Made by a program: the position numbers and the translations under genes | Part shown: one piece after another, positions 19,439-27,998 of the stretch | Layout: every line of letters begins with the position of its first letter | Numbering within the stretch: the first letter of the stretch is position 1 | NCBI GenBank assembly: GCA_018716305.1 | Contig: DVKB01000023.1 | Coordinates: 44,123 to 108,122 of the forward strand | Reading direction: 5' to 3' | DNA: 64,000 nucleotides | From: Candidatus Scatomonas merdigallinarum | GTDB lineage: Bacteria; Bacillota; Clostridia; Lachnospirales; Lachnospiraceae | Notes under the pieces: generated by a model | The model's input: the letters and a program-made list of their open reading frames with translations, nothing else | What the model was told of the DNA's origin: nothing | Databases searched by the model: none

Positions 19439-20746
19439 GTGGGGAAAAAGGTAGCGCTTCATAATCTGGGCTGCAAGGTAAACGCCTATGAACTGGAAGC
19501 GGTAGAACAGCTTCTGGAGGCAAGAGGATACGAGATCGTACCCTTTGAGCCGGGAGCGGATATTTATATTATCAATACCTGTACGGTCACCAACATCGCG
19601 GACCGGAAATCCCGTCAGATGCTGCACCGGGCTAAAAAAATGAACCCCCAGGCCCTGGTGGCCGCGGTGGGCTGCTACGCCCAGGCCAGGGGCGGAGAAC
19701 TGGAGCGGGATCCGGCCATTGATCTGGTCATTGGGAATAACCGGAAGAAAGAGATTCCGGATCTGCTGGAAGCCTGCCTGAGAGAACGGCGGAAACACAG
19801 GGAAGTGCCGGATATAGGCCGGGAGAGAGACTATGAGCCTCTGCGGATTGCCGGAACCAAGGAACATACCCGGGCATTTTTGAAGGTGCAGGACGGCTGC
19901 AATCAGTTCTGCAGCTATTGTATTATTCCTTATACCAGAGGCCGGGTCCGCAGCCGGGATCCCCAGGAGGTTCTGCGGGAGGTTCAGCGGCTGTCTGTGT
20001 CCGGCTGCCGGGAGATCGTACTTTCGGGGATTCATCTGAGCTCCTACGGGGCGGATTTTGAAAACGGCACCGGCCTGCTGGAGCTGATCCGGCTGCTGCA
20101 CCCGGTGGAGGGCATTGCCAGGATCCGGCTGGGCTCTCTGGAACCCGGTATTATCACAGAGCGCTTCGCGGAGCAGTTAAGCCGGCTGCCGAAGGTCTGC
20201 CCGCATTTTCATCTTTCCCTGCAGAGCGGGTGCGATCGGACGCTGAGGCGGATGAACCGCCGGTATACCAGCGGGGAATATCTGGAAAAATGCCGGATCC
20301 TGAGAAAATATTTTAAAGATCCGGCGCTCACCACAGATATCATTACGGGCTTTCCCGGGGAAACCGAGGAGGATTTTCGCAGATCCAGAGAATTTGTGGA
20401 AAAAGTCTCCTTTTTTGAAACCCATGTATTTCCCTATTCCCGGCGGGAAGGGACGAAGGCGGCAAAGATGGAAGAACAGATTCCGGAAGCTGTGAAAAAA
20501 GAGCGGAGTCATGTGCTTTTGGAATTAAACCGCAGACAGAAGGAAAAATATCTGAAAGCGGCCCTTGGCAGAGAAACAGAAGTGCTGCTGGAGGAGAGGG
20601 AAGAGTTTGAAGGACGGCCGGCCTGGTCCGGGTATACCAGGGAGTACAGAAAGGTTCTTGTCCTGTCGGAAAAGGACCTGGGAAATACCCTTCTGACCGT
20701 CTGTCCGGAAAAAGTCTGCCGGGGAGAATTTCTTTTATGCACCTGA
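19439..20746 (+). CDS. mtaB: tRNA t6A37 methylthiotransferase MtaB
   Basis: MtaB is a radical-SAM enzyme that converts t6A37 to ms2t6A37 in tRNA. The 435-residue protein has the N-terminal UPF0004 cluster cysteines (Cys12, Cys48, Cys79), the radical-SAM CxxxCxxC (Cys154, Cys158, Cys161 in DGCNQFCSYC), and a C-terminal TRAM-like region. The 'GCKVNAYELEAVEQLL' start and the 'TCTVTNIADRKSRQ' block match MtaB/YqeV rather than MiaB. The GTG start at 19439 follows CGGAGG. In B. subtilis yqeV follows dnaJ-yqeT-yqeU; here cysteine desulfurase, thiI and the HPr-like gene lie between. Confidence 0.93.
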   Translation: MGKKVALHNLGCKVNAYELEAVEQLLEARGYEIVPFEPGADIYIINTCTVTNIADRKSRQMLHRAKKMNPQALVAAVGCYAQARGGELERDPAIDLVIGNNRKKEIPDLLEACLRERRKHREVPDIGRERDYEPLRIAGTKEHTRAFLKVQDGCNQFCSYCIIPYTRGRVRSRDPQEVLREVQRLSVSGCREIVLSGIHLSSYGADFENGTGLLELIRLLHPVEGIARIRLGSLEPGIITERFAEQLSRLPKVCPHFHLSLQSGCDRTLRRMNRRYTSGEYLEKCRILRKYFKDPALTTDIITGFPGETEEDFRRSREFVEKVSFFETHVFPYSRREGTKAAKMEEQIPEAVKKERSHVLLELNRRQKEKYLKAALGRETEVLLEEREEFEGRPAWSGYTREYRKVLVLSEKDLGNTLLTVCPEKVCRGEFLLCT

Positions 20747-20754
20747 TAATCTTA

Positions 20755-20783
20755 TTGATATTTTGGAAAAACTATATTAGAAT
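20755..20783 (+). promoter_or_regulatory. Promoter of the ireB-ruvX gene string
   Basis: TTGATA (20755-20760), a 17-base spacer and TAGAAT (20778-20783) lie 32 bases before the ireB ATG. Confidence 0.7.
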
Positions 20784-20815
20784 AGAATAGATATTAAATT
20801 GAAGGACGTGAAAAC

Positions 20816-21088
20816 ATGGCAGATTTGAGCAATACACAATTTTTTAAAGTCAAAAGTGAACCGGAGCTCCAGGTGAAAAAGGTTCTGGACGTTGTGTACC
20901 ATGCGATGGAAGAAAAGGGATATAATCCTGTAAACCAGATCGTAGGCTATATCATGTCCGGGGATCCGACCTATATCACCAGCCATAAGGGCGCCCGCAG
21001 CCTGATCATGAAGGTGGAGCGTGACGAAGTGGTGGAGGAACTTCTGAAGGAGTATATCAGGAACGAGTCCTGGAAAACGGAAGAGTGA
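20816..21088 (+). CDS. ireB: IreB family regulatory phosphoprotein (UPF0297, YrzL)
   Basis: This 90-residue protein matches the family closely: '[10 protein letters not shown]' near the start, then '[30 protein letters not shown]'. IreB in Enterococcus is phosphorylated on threonines by the PASTA kinase IreK and limits cephalosporin resistance. The threonine-bearing N-terminus is present ('SNTQFF'). Its stop overlaps the ruvX start by one base, and the two are neighbours in most Firmicutes. Confidence 0.93.
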   Translation: MADLSNTQFFKVKSEPELQVKKVLDVVYHAMEEKGYNPVNQIVGYIMSGDPTYITSHKGARSLIMKVERDEVVEELLKEYIRNESWKTEE

Positions 21089-21531
21089 TGAAGCGTATTC
21101 TGGGGCTGGACTACGGCTCAAAAACAGTAGGAGTCGCCGTGAGCGATCCTTTGGGACTGACGGCGCAGGGGGTGGAGATCATCCGCAGAAAGTCGGAAAA
21201 TAAACTGCGGCAGACTCTGGCCCGGATCGAGGAATTAATTGAACAATATCAGGTGGAACTGCTGGTGCTGGGATTTCCCAAGCACATGAACAATGATATC
21301 GGCGACAGAGCTGAAAAATCTCTGGAGTTTCGCGGGATGCTGCAGAGGCGGACCGGGCTGGACGTAGTCATGTGGGACGAGAGGCTGACCACAGTGGAGG
21401 CCCATCGGGTTCTGCGGGAGACCGGAGTCCGGGGAGCGGAAAAGAAGCAGTATGTGGATGAACTGGCGGCGGTGTTTATCCTTCAGGGTTATCTGGATTC
21501 CCTGAGGAACAGCAATTCCGCCGCAGAGTGA
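21088..21531 (+). CDS. ruvX: Putative pre-16S rRNA nuclease / Holliday junction resolvase-like RuvX (YqgF)
   Basis: The 147-residue RNase H-fold protein starts '[21 protein letters not shown]', with the first catalytic aspartate. It continues with '[21 protein letters not shown]' and ends with '[14 protein letters not shown]' and '[18 protein letters not shown]', carrying the other acidic residues. The family trims 16S rRNA precursors and has resolvase-like activity. ATG 21088 is used; a GTG codon directly before it is an alternative. Confidence 0.94.
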   Translation: MKRILGLDYGSKTVGVAVSDPLGLTAQGVEIIRRKSENKLRQTLARIEELIEQYQVELLVLGFPKHMNNDIGDRAEKSLEFRGMLQRRTGLDVVMWDERLTTVEAHRVLRETGVRGAEKKQYVDELAAVFILQGYLDSLRNSNSAAE

Positions 21532-21573
21532 CGGCGCTCCTTTTCCGGGAAGCCGGGAAAGGACAGCGTAAGA

Positions 21574-21828
21574 ATGGAAAAGATAGAATTTGTAACCGAA
21601 GACGGAGAGAAGATTGAGTTTTACGTAGAGGAAGCCACCCGGGTAAACGGGGTCAGTTACCTGCTGGTGACGGATTCTGACAAAGATGAGGCGAACGCCT
21701 ACATTCTCAGGGATATGTCTGCGGACGGCGACAGTCTGGCGGATTACGCGATGGTCGAGGATGAAGTGGAGCTGGAGGCTGTTTCACGCGTGTTCGAGCA
21801 GATGTTGGAAGATGTGGACATCCGTTAG
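21574..21828 (+). CDS. DUF1292 family protein (UPF0473, YrzB)
   Basis: An acidic 84-residue protein with the DUF1292 pattern 'FVTEDGEKIEFYVEEATRVNGVSYLLV' and 'DEANAYILRDMSADGD'. The function is not known. It is found next to ruvX and ireB across Firmicutes, as here. Its start ATG 21574 follows a weak GGACAGCG site. Confidence 0.9.
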   Translation: MEKIEFVTEDGEKIEFYVEEATRVNGVSYLLVTDSDKDEANAYILRDMSADGDSLADYAMVEDEVELEAVSRVFEQMLEDVDIR

Positions 21829-21884
21829 TTTTGGTCTGAAGAAGACGGTGTATTTGTGTTCGGAAAATTATATGGAGGTGCCAT

Positions 21885-23549
21885 TTGAAGGGTAACAGCG
21901 AAAGTAATTTGAAAATTATTCCGCTGGGAGGCCTGGAGCAGATCGGCATGAACATTACTGCCTTTGAATACGAAGACAGTATTGTTGTGGTGGACTGCGG
22001 CCTGTCCTTCCCGGAAGACGACATGCTGGGGATCGATCTGGTAATCCCGGATGTCACATATTTGAAGGAAAACATTGAAAAAGTAAAGGGGTTTGTCATA
22101 ACCCATGGCCATGAGGATCATATCGGGGCGCTGCCTTATGTGCTGAAAGAAGTGAATGTGCCCATTTACGCTACAAAACTTACCATCGGACTGATCGAAA
22201 ACAAACTGAAAGAACACAATCTGCTTCGCACCACTAAGCGAAAGACCATTAAATTCGGGCAATCTATCAACCTGGGCAAATTCCGTATTGAATTCATCAA
22301 GACCAACCACAGCATTCAGGACGCGGCGGCGCTGGCGATCTATTCCCCCGCGGGCACGGTTATCCATACCGGAGACTTTAAAGTGGACTATACGCCGGTA
22401 TTCGGGGACGCCATAGATCTGCAGCGGTTTGCGGAAATCGGCAGAAAAGGCGTTCTGGCGCTGATGTGCGACAGCACCAACGCGGAGCGAAAGGGATTTA
22501 CCATGTCCGAGCGGACAGTGGGCAGAACCTTTGATAATATATTCGCGGATCATACTGACAGCCGTATTATTATCGCTACCTTTGCCTCCAATGTGGACCG
22601 GGTGCAGCAGATTATTAACTCCGCGTACAAATACGGAAGAAAAGTGGTTGTGGAAGGGCGCAGCATGGTAAACGTCATTTCCACCGCCTCCGAACTGGGC
22701 TATCTGAACGCTCCGGAAAACACCCTCATCGATATCGACCAGATGAAAAATTATCCGGACAGCAAGATGGTTCTGGTCACCACGGGAAGCCAGGGAGAGT
22801 CCATGGCGGCCCTGTCCAGAATGGCGGCCAATATTCACAAGAAGGTAACCATTAAGCCGGGAGATACGATTATCTTCAGTTCCAACCCCATTCCCGGCAA
22901 TGAGAAGGCGGTATCCAAGGTCATCAATGAACTGTCCGCCAAAGGGGCGGACGTGATCTTTCAGGATGTTCATGTGTCCGGCCATGCCTGCCAGGAGGAG
23001 ATTAAGCTGATCTACTCACTGGTTCACCCCAGATATGCCCTGCCGGTTCACGGGGAATACCGTCATCTGAAAGCCCAGGCCAAACTGGCTGAAAGTCTGG
23101 GAATTCCAAAAGACCGCATTTTCATCATGTCTTCCGGGGATGTGATGGAAATGAATCAGAATACAGCGAAGATTACCGGAAAGGTTCAGACCGGCGCGGT
23201 GTTTGTGGACGGTCTGGGAGTGGGAGATGTAGGCAACATTGTGCTCAGGGACCGGCAGCACCTGTCAGAGGAGGGAATCATGATTGTGGTTCTGACTCTG
23301 GAAAAGCACAGCAACCAGCTGCTGGCAGGACCGGATATCGTGTCCAGAGGCTTTGTCTATGTGAGAGAGTCTGAGGACCTGATGGGAGCAGCCAGGGTTA
23401 CCGTTGAGGATGCCCTGGATGAATGCCTGCGGCACAGAGTTTCAGACTGGGGAAGGATCAAATCAGTGATCAAAGATTCCCTGGGAGAGTTTGTATGGAA
23501 AAAGACGAAGAGAAGACCAATGATTTTACCGATTATAATGGAGGCATAG
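21885..23549 (+). CDS. Ribonuclease J
   Basis: RNase J is a metallo-beta-lactamase/beta-CASP nuclease with 5'-exonuclease and endonuclease activity on mRNA. The 554-residue protein has HGHEDH (74-79), 'IHTGDFKVDYTPV', the beta-CASP 'CDSTNAERKGFTMSE' block and a C-terminal 'VSGHACQEEIKLIYSLVHPRYALPVHGEYRHL' segment. The TTG start at 21885 has TGGAGG 6 bases upstream. Only one RNase J is in the window, so J1 and J2 cannot be told apart. ylbF follows after 4 bases. Confidence 0.96.
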   Translation: MKGNSESNLKIIPLGGLEQIGMNITAFEYEDSIVVVDCGLSFPEDDMLGIDLVIPDVTYLKENIEKVKGFVITHGHEDHIGALPYVLKEVNVPIYATKLTIGLIENKLKEHNLLRTTKRKTIKFGQSINLGKFRIEFIKTNHSIQDAAALAIYSPAGTVIHTGDFKVDYTPVFGDAIDLQRFAEIGRKGVLALMCDSTNAERKGFTMSERTVGRTFDNIFADHTDSRIIIATFASNVDRVQQIINSAYKYGRKVVVEGRSMVNVISTASELGYLNAPENTLIDIDQMKNYPDSKMVLVTTGSQGESMAALSRMAANIHKKVTIKPGDTIIFSSNPIPGNEKAVSKVINELSAKGADVIFQDVHVSGHACQEEIKLIYSLVHPRYALPVHGEYRHLKAQAKLAESLGIPKDRIFIMSSGDVMEMNQNTAKITGKVQTGAVFVDGLGVGDVGNIVLRDRQHLSEEGIMIVVLTLEKHSNQLLAGPDIVSRGFVYVRESEDLMGAARVTVEDALDECLRHRVSDWGRIKSVIKDSLGEFVWKKTKRRPMILPIIMEA

Positions 23550-23553
23550 GATC

Positions 23554-23889
23554 ATGGATATCGTTACGGAACGTCTGAACGCACTGACAGATGCAATGAG
23601 AAACACCATTGACTATCAAAGTTATCTGAAACTGGAAGCGGAACTGGACAAGGACAAAGATCTCAAAAAGAGAGTGGATGAGTTCCGGATCCGGAATTTC
23701 AGCCTGCAGAAGGAGGAAAATGTAGACCTCTTCGACGCAGTGGATGATATTGACAGAGAGTTTGTGGAACTTCGGAAAAATCCCGTGGTGGAGGAGTATC
23801 TGGAGGCGGAACTGTCTGTCTGCAAGATGGTACAGAGAGTTTTAAACGCGATCCATCATGAAGTGAAAATTGACGTACCGCAGATGTAG
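23554..23889 (+). CDS. YlbF family protein
   Basis: A 111-residue helical, charged protein with the YlbF/YmcA pattern: 'YQSYLKLEAELDKDKDLKKRVDEFRIRNFSLQ' and 'NPVVEEYLEAELSVCKMVQRVLNAI'. In B. subtilis YlbF, YmcA and YaaT form the Y-complex, which assists RNase Y in mRNA maturation, competence and sporulation. Here it starts 4 bases after RNase J and is surely cotranscribed with it, which ties it to RNA turnover by context. Confidence 0.88.
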   Translation: MDIVTERLNALTDAMRNTIDYQSYLKLEAELDKDKDLKKRVDEFRIRNFSLQKEENVDLFDAVDDIDREFVELRKNPVVEEYLEAELSVCKMVQRVLNAIHHEVKIDVPQM

Positions 23890-23934
23890 AGTTTGTGTAC
23901 CGGAGTGTGCCGGGAAGGGGACAGAGGAGAAAGT

Positions 23935-24351
23935 ATGGCAGAGACACAGGAAAAGAAAAAAGATGCCGGATACCGGGCGGCGGTCAGAGGCGCCAAGGGT
24001 GTCCTGAGGATTCTGATTTATATTTGTCTTGCTCTGTTCCTGATATTCCTGGGACGCCAGGCGTACACAGTGGCCTATCAGGTCTTTAACCAGCAGCCGG
24101 TGGAAACCGGAGAGGGACGGGAAATCACCGTGACTGTCACCGATGATATGTCGGTGATGGATGTGGGGAAAATGCTGAGGGAGAGGGGACTGATCGAAAC
24201 CAGCCCCCTGGTGTTCTGGTTTCAGGAACTCCTCTCTGAATATCACAATGATATCCTGCCGGGAGAATATGTGTTAAATACAAACCAGACGGTGGACGAG
24301 ATGCTGCCGGTTCTCGCCCAGGAAGACACGGAAGGTGAAGAAGAATCTTGA
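23935..24351 (+). CDS. MltG/YrrL-like membrane protein, short form without the transglycosylase domain
   Basis: A 138-residue protein with one TM helix (about residues 22-44) and an outside domain 'ITVTVTDDMSVMDVGKMLRERGLIETSPLVFWFQELLSEYHNDILPGEYVLN' that matches the LysM-like N-terminal subdomain of MltG (YceG). Full MltG is about 350 residues; the catalytic YceG domain with its glutamate is absent here. It occupies the yrrL position before trmR, so it is the local counterpart of mltG. It may bind peptidoglycan without cutting it. The final bases overlap the next gene by 4. Confidence 0.75.
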   Translation: MAETQEKKKDAGYRAAVRGAKGVLRILIYICLALFLIFLGRQAYTVAYQVFNQQPVETGEGREITVTVTDDMSVMDVGKMLRERGLIETSPLVFWFQELLSEYHNDILPGEYVLNTNQTVDEMLPVLAQEDTEGEEES

Positions 24352-24989
24352 TCGTAGAAGAGAGAATGCGGGCGTACATCAATTCTCTGGACAGAGGGCA
24401 TACGCCTTTTCTGGAAGAACTGGCCAGAGAGGCGGCCGAGGGCCGCGTGCCGGTGATACGCCGGGAAATGCAGAGTTTTTTAAAAGTATTTCTGATGATA
24501 CAGAGACCGCGGAAAATCCTGGAGGTTGGCACAGCCATTGGATTTTCGGCGGTCTTTATGGCGGAATACGGTCCGGAGGACTGCCGGATCACTACCATTG
24601 AAAATTATGAAAAGCGAATTCCCATAGCCAGGGAGAATATTAAAAGATCCGGATACGGCCAACGGATTACGCTGATTCCCGGGGACGCGGCGGAGGTGCT
24701 GAAGACATTGGAAGGATCCTATGATCTTATTTTCATGGACGCGGCCAAGGGCCAGTACATCCGCTTTCTTCCGGAAGTGCTGAGGCTCATGGGACAGGGA
24801 TCCGTGCTGATCTCTGACAATGTGCTCCAGGAGGGGGATCTCATCGAGTCCCACTATCTGGTAGAGCGCAGGGACAGAACCATCTACAAAAGGATGCGGG
24901 AGTATCTCTATACTCTGAAACACAGCGGGGAGCTGGAGACATCGATTCTGCCTCTGGGAGACGGGATTACGCTCAGCGTGCGCCGCTGA
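24348..24989 (+). CDS. trmR: tRNA 5-hydroxyuridine methyltransferase TrmR-type O-methyltransferase (YrrM)
   Basis: A class I SAM methyltransferase of 213 residues with 'MQSFLKVFLMIQRPRKILEVGTAIGFSAVFMAEYG' as motif I and 'LIFMDAAKGQYIRFLPEVL' as the metal-binding motif. In B. subtilis YrrM (TrmR) methylates 5-hydroxyuridine to mo5U at tRNA position 34. The next gene is of the U32 family that makes the hydroxyuridine, so the context supports this role. The TTG start at 24348 overlaps the MltG-like gene by 4 bases; ATG 24366 is an alternative. Confidence 0.88.
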   Translation: MIVEERMRAYINSLDRGHTPFLEELAREAAEGRVPVIRREMQSFLKVFLMIQRPRKILEVGTAIGFSAVFMAEYGPEDCRITTIENYEKRIPIARENIKRSGYGQRITLIPGDAAEVLKTLEGSYDLIFMDAAKGQYIRFLPEVLRLMGQGSVLISDNVLQEGDLIESHYLVERRDRTIYKRMREYLYTLKHSGELETSILPLGDGITLSVRR

Positions 24990-25003
24990 AGAAAGGAGAA
25001 CCT

Positions 25004-26236
25004 ATGAACAAGAGAAAATCTCCGGAACTGCTGGTTCCCGCCAGCTGCCTGGAAGTCTTAAAGATCGCGGTGCTCTACGGCGCGGACGCGGTGTATATCG
25101 GCGGAGAGGCCTTTGGCCTGAGAGCAAAGGCAAAAAACTTTTCCATGGAGGATATGGAGGCAGGGATCCTGTTTGCCCATGAACACGGGGTAAAGGTTTA
25201 TGTGACGGTGAACATTCTGGCTCACAACCGGGATCTGGAGGGAGCCCGGCAGTATCTGCGGGAACTGCGGATTCTGGGTCCGGACGGCCTGATCATTGCG
25301 GATCCGGGGATTTTCCGCATAGCGGGAGAAGAATGTCCGGAAATCCCCCGGCATATCAGCACCCAGGCCAATAACACAAACTATGAAACCTATCGGTTCT
25401 GGTATGAACTGGGGGCCAGGAGAGTGGTGACGGCCAGGGAGCTGAGTCTCTTAGAGATCCGGGAAATCCGTGAGAATATTCCGGAGGACATGGAGATAGA
25501 AACCTTTATTCACGGAGCTATGTGCATTTCCTATTCCGGGCGCTGCCTGCTGTCTAATTATTTTACCGGTCGGGACGCCAATCAGGGAGCCTGTACCCAT
25601 CCCTGCCGCTGGAAATACGCGGTGATGGAGGAGAGCCGTCCGGGGGAATATCTGCCGGTGTATGAAAACGAGAGGGGCACTTTTATCTTTAATTCCAAGG
25701 ATCTGTGCATGATCGAACATATTCCGGATCTGCTGGAGGCGGGAGCGGACAGCCTGAAAATCGAGGGCCGGATGAAAACAGCCTTGTATGTGGCCACCGT
25801 GGCCAGGACCTATCGGAAAGCCATCGATGATTATCTGAGAGATCCGGCTCTGTACCGGGAGCATCTGCCCTGGTACCGGGAACAGATTACCGGCTGTACC
25901 TACCGCCGGTTTACTACCGGCTTTTTCTACGGAAAACCTTCAGAACAGGATCAGATCTATGACAGCAATACCTATGCCCAGGATTATGTGTATCTGGGAA
26001 TTGCCGGAGAGCGAGACGGCCAGGGACGTACCGTTATGGAGCAGAAAAATAAATTTTCCGCAGGGGAATCAGTGGAAATTATGAAGCCGGACGGCGGAAA
26101 TATTTCCGTAAAAGTGCTGGAGATCTGCGATGGAGAGGGAAATTTTCAGGAATCCGCTCCGCATCCGAAGCAGGAGCTGCATGTCAGGTTTTCAGAAGAC
26201 CCGGAGCCCTGGGACATCATCCGGAAAAAGGCATAG
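25004..26236 (+). CDS. U32 peptidase-family protein, probable tRNA uridine-34 hydroxylation protein TrhP
   Basis: A 410-residue U32-family protein. Landmarks are 'LLVPASCLEVLKIAVLYGADAVYIGGEAFGLRAKAKNFS', the 'TFIHGAMCISYSGRCLLSNYFTGRDANQGACTHPCRWKY' region with four cysteines fit for an Fe-S cluster, and 'SKDLCMIEHIPDLLEAGADSLKIEGRMK'. U32 members act in prephenate-dependent hydroxylation of U34 (TrhP); protease activity is doubtful. B. subtilis has two copies (yrrN, yrrO) after yrrM; only one is present here. ATG 25004 follows GAAAGGAGAACCT. Confidence 0.9.
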   Translation: MNKRKSPELLVPASCLEVLKIAVLYGADAVYIGGEAFGLRAKAKNFSMEDMEAGILFAHEHGVKVYVTVNILAHNRDLEGARQYLRELRILGPDGLIIADPGIFRIAGEECPEIPRHISTQANNTNYETYRFWYELGARRVVTARELSLLEIREIRENIPEDMEIETFIHGAMCISYSGRCLLSNYFTGRDANQGACTHPCRWKYAVMEESRPGEYLPVYENERGTFIFNSKDLCMIEHIPDLLEAGADSLKIEGRMKTALYVATVARTYRKAIDDYLRDPALYREHLPWYREQITGCTYRRFTTGFFYGKPSEQDQIYDSNTYAQDYVYLGIAGERDGQGRTVMEQKNKFSAGESVEIMKPDGGNISVKVLEICDGEGNFQESAPHPKQELHVRFSEDPEPWDIIRKKA

Positions 26237-26278
26237 TCGGGGCTTTTTGCCCGCGAGCTCTTTTAAACTTGAGTATAC

Positions 26279-26310
26279 AAAAAGGACATCCGCCGGCGGA
26301 TGTCCTTTTT
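26279..26310. terminator. Bidirectional terminator between the U32 gene and putP
   Basis: A self-complementary 22-base core, GGACATCCGCC meeting GGCGGATGTCC, is flanked by AAAAA and TTTTT, so it works on both strands. It ends the convergent trhP-type and putP transcripts. Confidence 0.95.
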
Positions 26311-26327
26311 GCGTATCCGATGAAGAT

Positions 26328-27896
26328 TTAATCCGTGTAAACCTTGGCAGCCTCAAATTCATCCTCAATGGTCTTGTCCGGCTTCCTGGTGCACAGGGAG
26401 ACGATGACAATGACCAGGGAGGACAGCAGGAAGGAGGGAAGCAGCTCGTAGATGCTGAAGATTCCGCCCATGGGGCTCAGAACCAGGTTCCAGATGAATA
26501 CCATGGCTCCTCCGGTAATCATGCCGGCAATGGCTCCCGCTCTGGTGGTTCTTTTCCAGAACAGGGAGAACAGCATAATCGGCCCGAAGGTGGCGCCGAA
26601 TCCGGCCCAGGCAAAGGAAACAATGTTAAAGATCACGCTGTTTTCGTCCCAGGCGATAACCATACCGATAAGGGCAATGAGCAGCAGCACCACACGGGAA
26701 ACCCGCATGACCTGTTTGTCCGTGGCGCCTTTTTTGAAGATTCCCTCATAGAGGTTTTTGGATACGGCGGATGCGGCGATCAGCAGGTAGGAATCCGAAG
26801 AGCTGATGGTGGCCGCCAGAATGCCTGCCATGACGATGCCTGCCAGAAGGGCGGGGAGCAGTCCCTGGGACAGGGTGACAAATACATTTTCCGCGCCGGA
26901 GGCCGTGGACAGCGCCGCTTCCGTGGGGTACAGGGCCCGTCCGATCATGCCGATGAATACGGCGGAGAACAGGGAGATGAATACCCATACTACGGCGATG
27001 CGTCTGGAACGTTTCAGCTCTTTTACCTTGCGGATCGCCATGAACCGCAGCAGCACCTGGGGAACTCCAAAATAGCCCAGGCCCCAGGAAAGGGTGGAAA
27101 GGATGGTCAGCAGACCGTAGCTGCCGGCCTCTCCGAAAAGGGGCGCGCCGCCGGAGACTGCCTGCACGCCCGCCTCATTTACAACAGGAGTGGCTGTCTG
27201 AGTCAGGCTGAAGTATCCGGGGATCTCTTTGGCATTATCCAGCACCGCGTTCAGGCCGCCGGCGTGGATCGTACCGGTAATTACAATGGTCAGCAGAGCG
27301 AAGATCATGACAATCGCCTGCATGAAGTCAGAGGCGCTCTCCGCCAGAAAGCCGCCGATGAAGGTGTAGACCAGCACAAAGACGGCTCCGATGATCATCA
27401 TCAGATGATAGTCCGCGTCAAACAGGGTCGAAAACAGTTTTCCGCAGGTGACAAAACAGCTTCCCGCGTACACGGTAAAGAAGATCAGGATGAAGATGGC
27501 CGCGATGCCCAGGATGACCTTCTTGCTTTCATGGTAGCGGTTGCTGAGAAAATCCGGTACTGTAATGGAATTTCCGGCCACCGTAGAGTACTGGCGGAGC
27601 CGTTTGGCTACCAGCAGCCAGTTTAAATAGGTTCCGACTCCCAGACCAATGGCTGTCCACAGGGAATCGGCAATGCCGCTCCAGTAGGCCAGGCCGGGCA
27701 GGCCCATCAGGAGCCAGCCGCTCATGTCGGAAGCTTCGGCGCTCATAGCCGCTACCCAGGGCCCCAGGGACCGGCCGCCCAGGAAATAATTTTCTGAATT
27801 GGCCTGCGCTCTCTTGGCAAAAAACAGACCGATGCCCACTACGACCAGCATGTATGCGATCATAGCGATCAGAATCTGGATGGTATCACCACTCAT
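26328..27896 (-). CDS. putP: Sodium/proline symporter PutP
   Basis: A solute:sodium symporter of 522 residues with about 12-13 hydrophobic helices. 'YFLGGRSLGPWVAAMSAEASDMSGWLLMGLPG' and 'ATISSSDSYLLIAASAVSKNLY' are the PutP Na+-binding and helix-8 motifs. It imports proline. The ATG at 27896 has AAAGAGGAGGAACAC upstream. It has its own promoter and is convergent with the TrhP-type gene. Confidence 0.93.
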   Translation of the reverse strand: MSGDTIQILIAMIAYMLVVVGIGLFFAKRAQANSENYFLGGRSLGPWVAAMSAEASDMSGWLLMGLPGLAYWSGIADSLWTAIGLGVGTYLNWLLVAKRLRQYSTVAGNSITVPDFLSNRYHESKKVILGIAAIFILIFFTVYAGSCFVTCGKLFSTLFDADYHLMMIIGAVFVLVYTFIGGFLAESASDFMQAIVMIFALLTIVITGTIHAGGLNAVLDNAKEIPGYFSLTQTATPVVNEAGVQAVSGGAPLFGEAGSYGLLTILSTLSWGLGYFGVPQVLLRFMAIRKVKELKRSRRIAVVWVFISLFSAVFIGMIGRALYPTEAALSTASGAENVFVTLSQGLLPALLAGIVMAGILAATISSSDSYLLIAASAVSKNLYEGIFKKGATDKQVMRVSRVVLLLIALIGMVIAWDENSVIFNIVSFAWAGFGATFGPIMLFSLFWKRTTRAGAIAGMITGGAMVFIWNLVLSPMGGIFSIYELLPSFLLSSLVIVIVSLCTRKPDKTIEDEFEAAKVYTD

Positions 27897-27954
27897 TTCA
27901 GTGTTCCTCCTCTTTGCTTCAGTATTCTGCGCAGTTCGCGCAGTTCATTTCACC

Positions 27955-27983
27955 ACTATACCATAGAAAACTGCTGCCTGCAA
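27955..27983 (-). promoter_or_regulatory. Promoter of putP
   Basis: On the minus strand TTGCAG, a 17-base spacer and TATAGT precede the putP start by about 58 bases. Confidence 0.7.
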
Positions 27984-27998
27984 ATAGATAAATGATTT

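Noticed and set aside
26130..27626. 498-codon plus-strand frame rich in Gly, Gln and Asp
   Set aside because: It is the antisense shadow of putP, low in complexity, without a ribosome site or family match.
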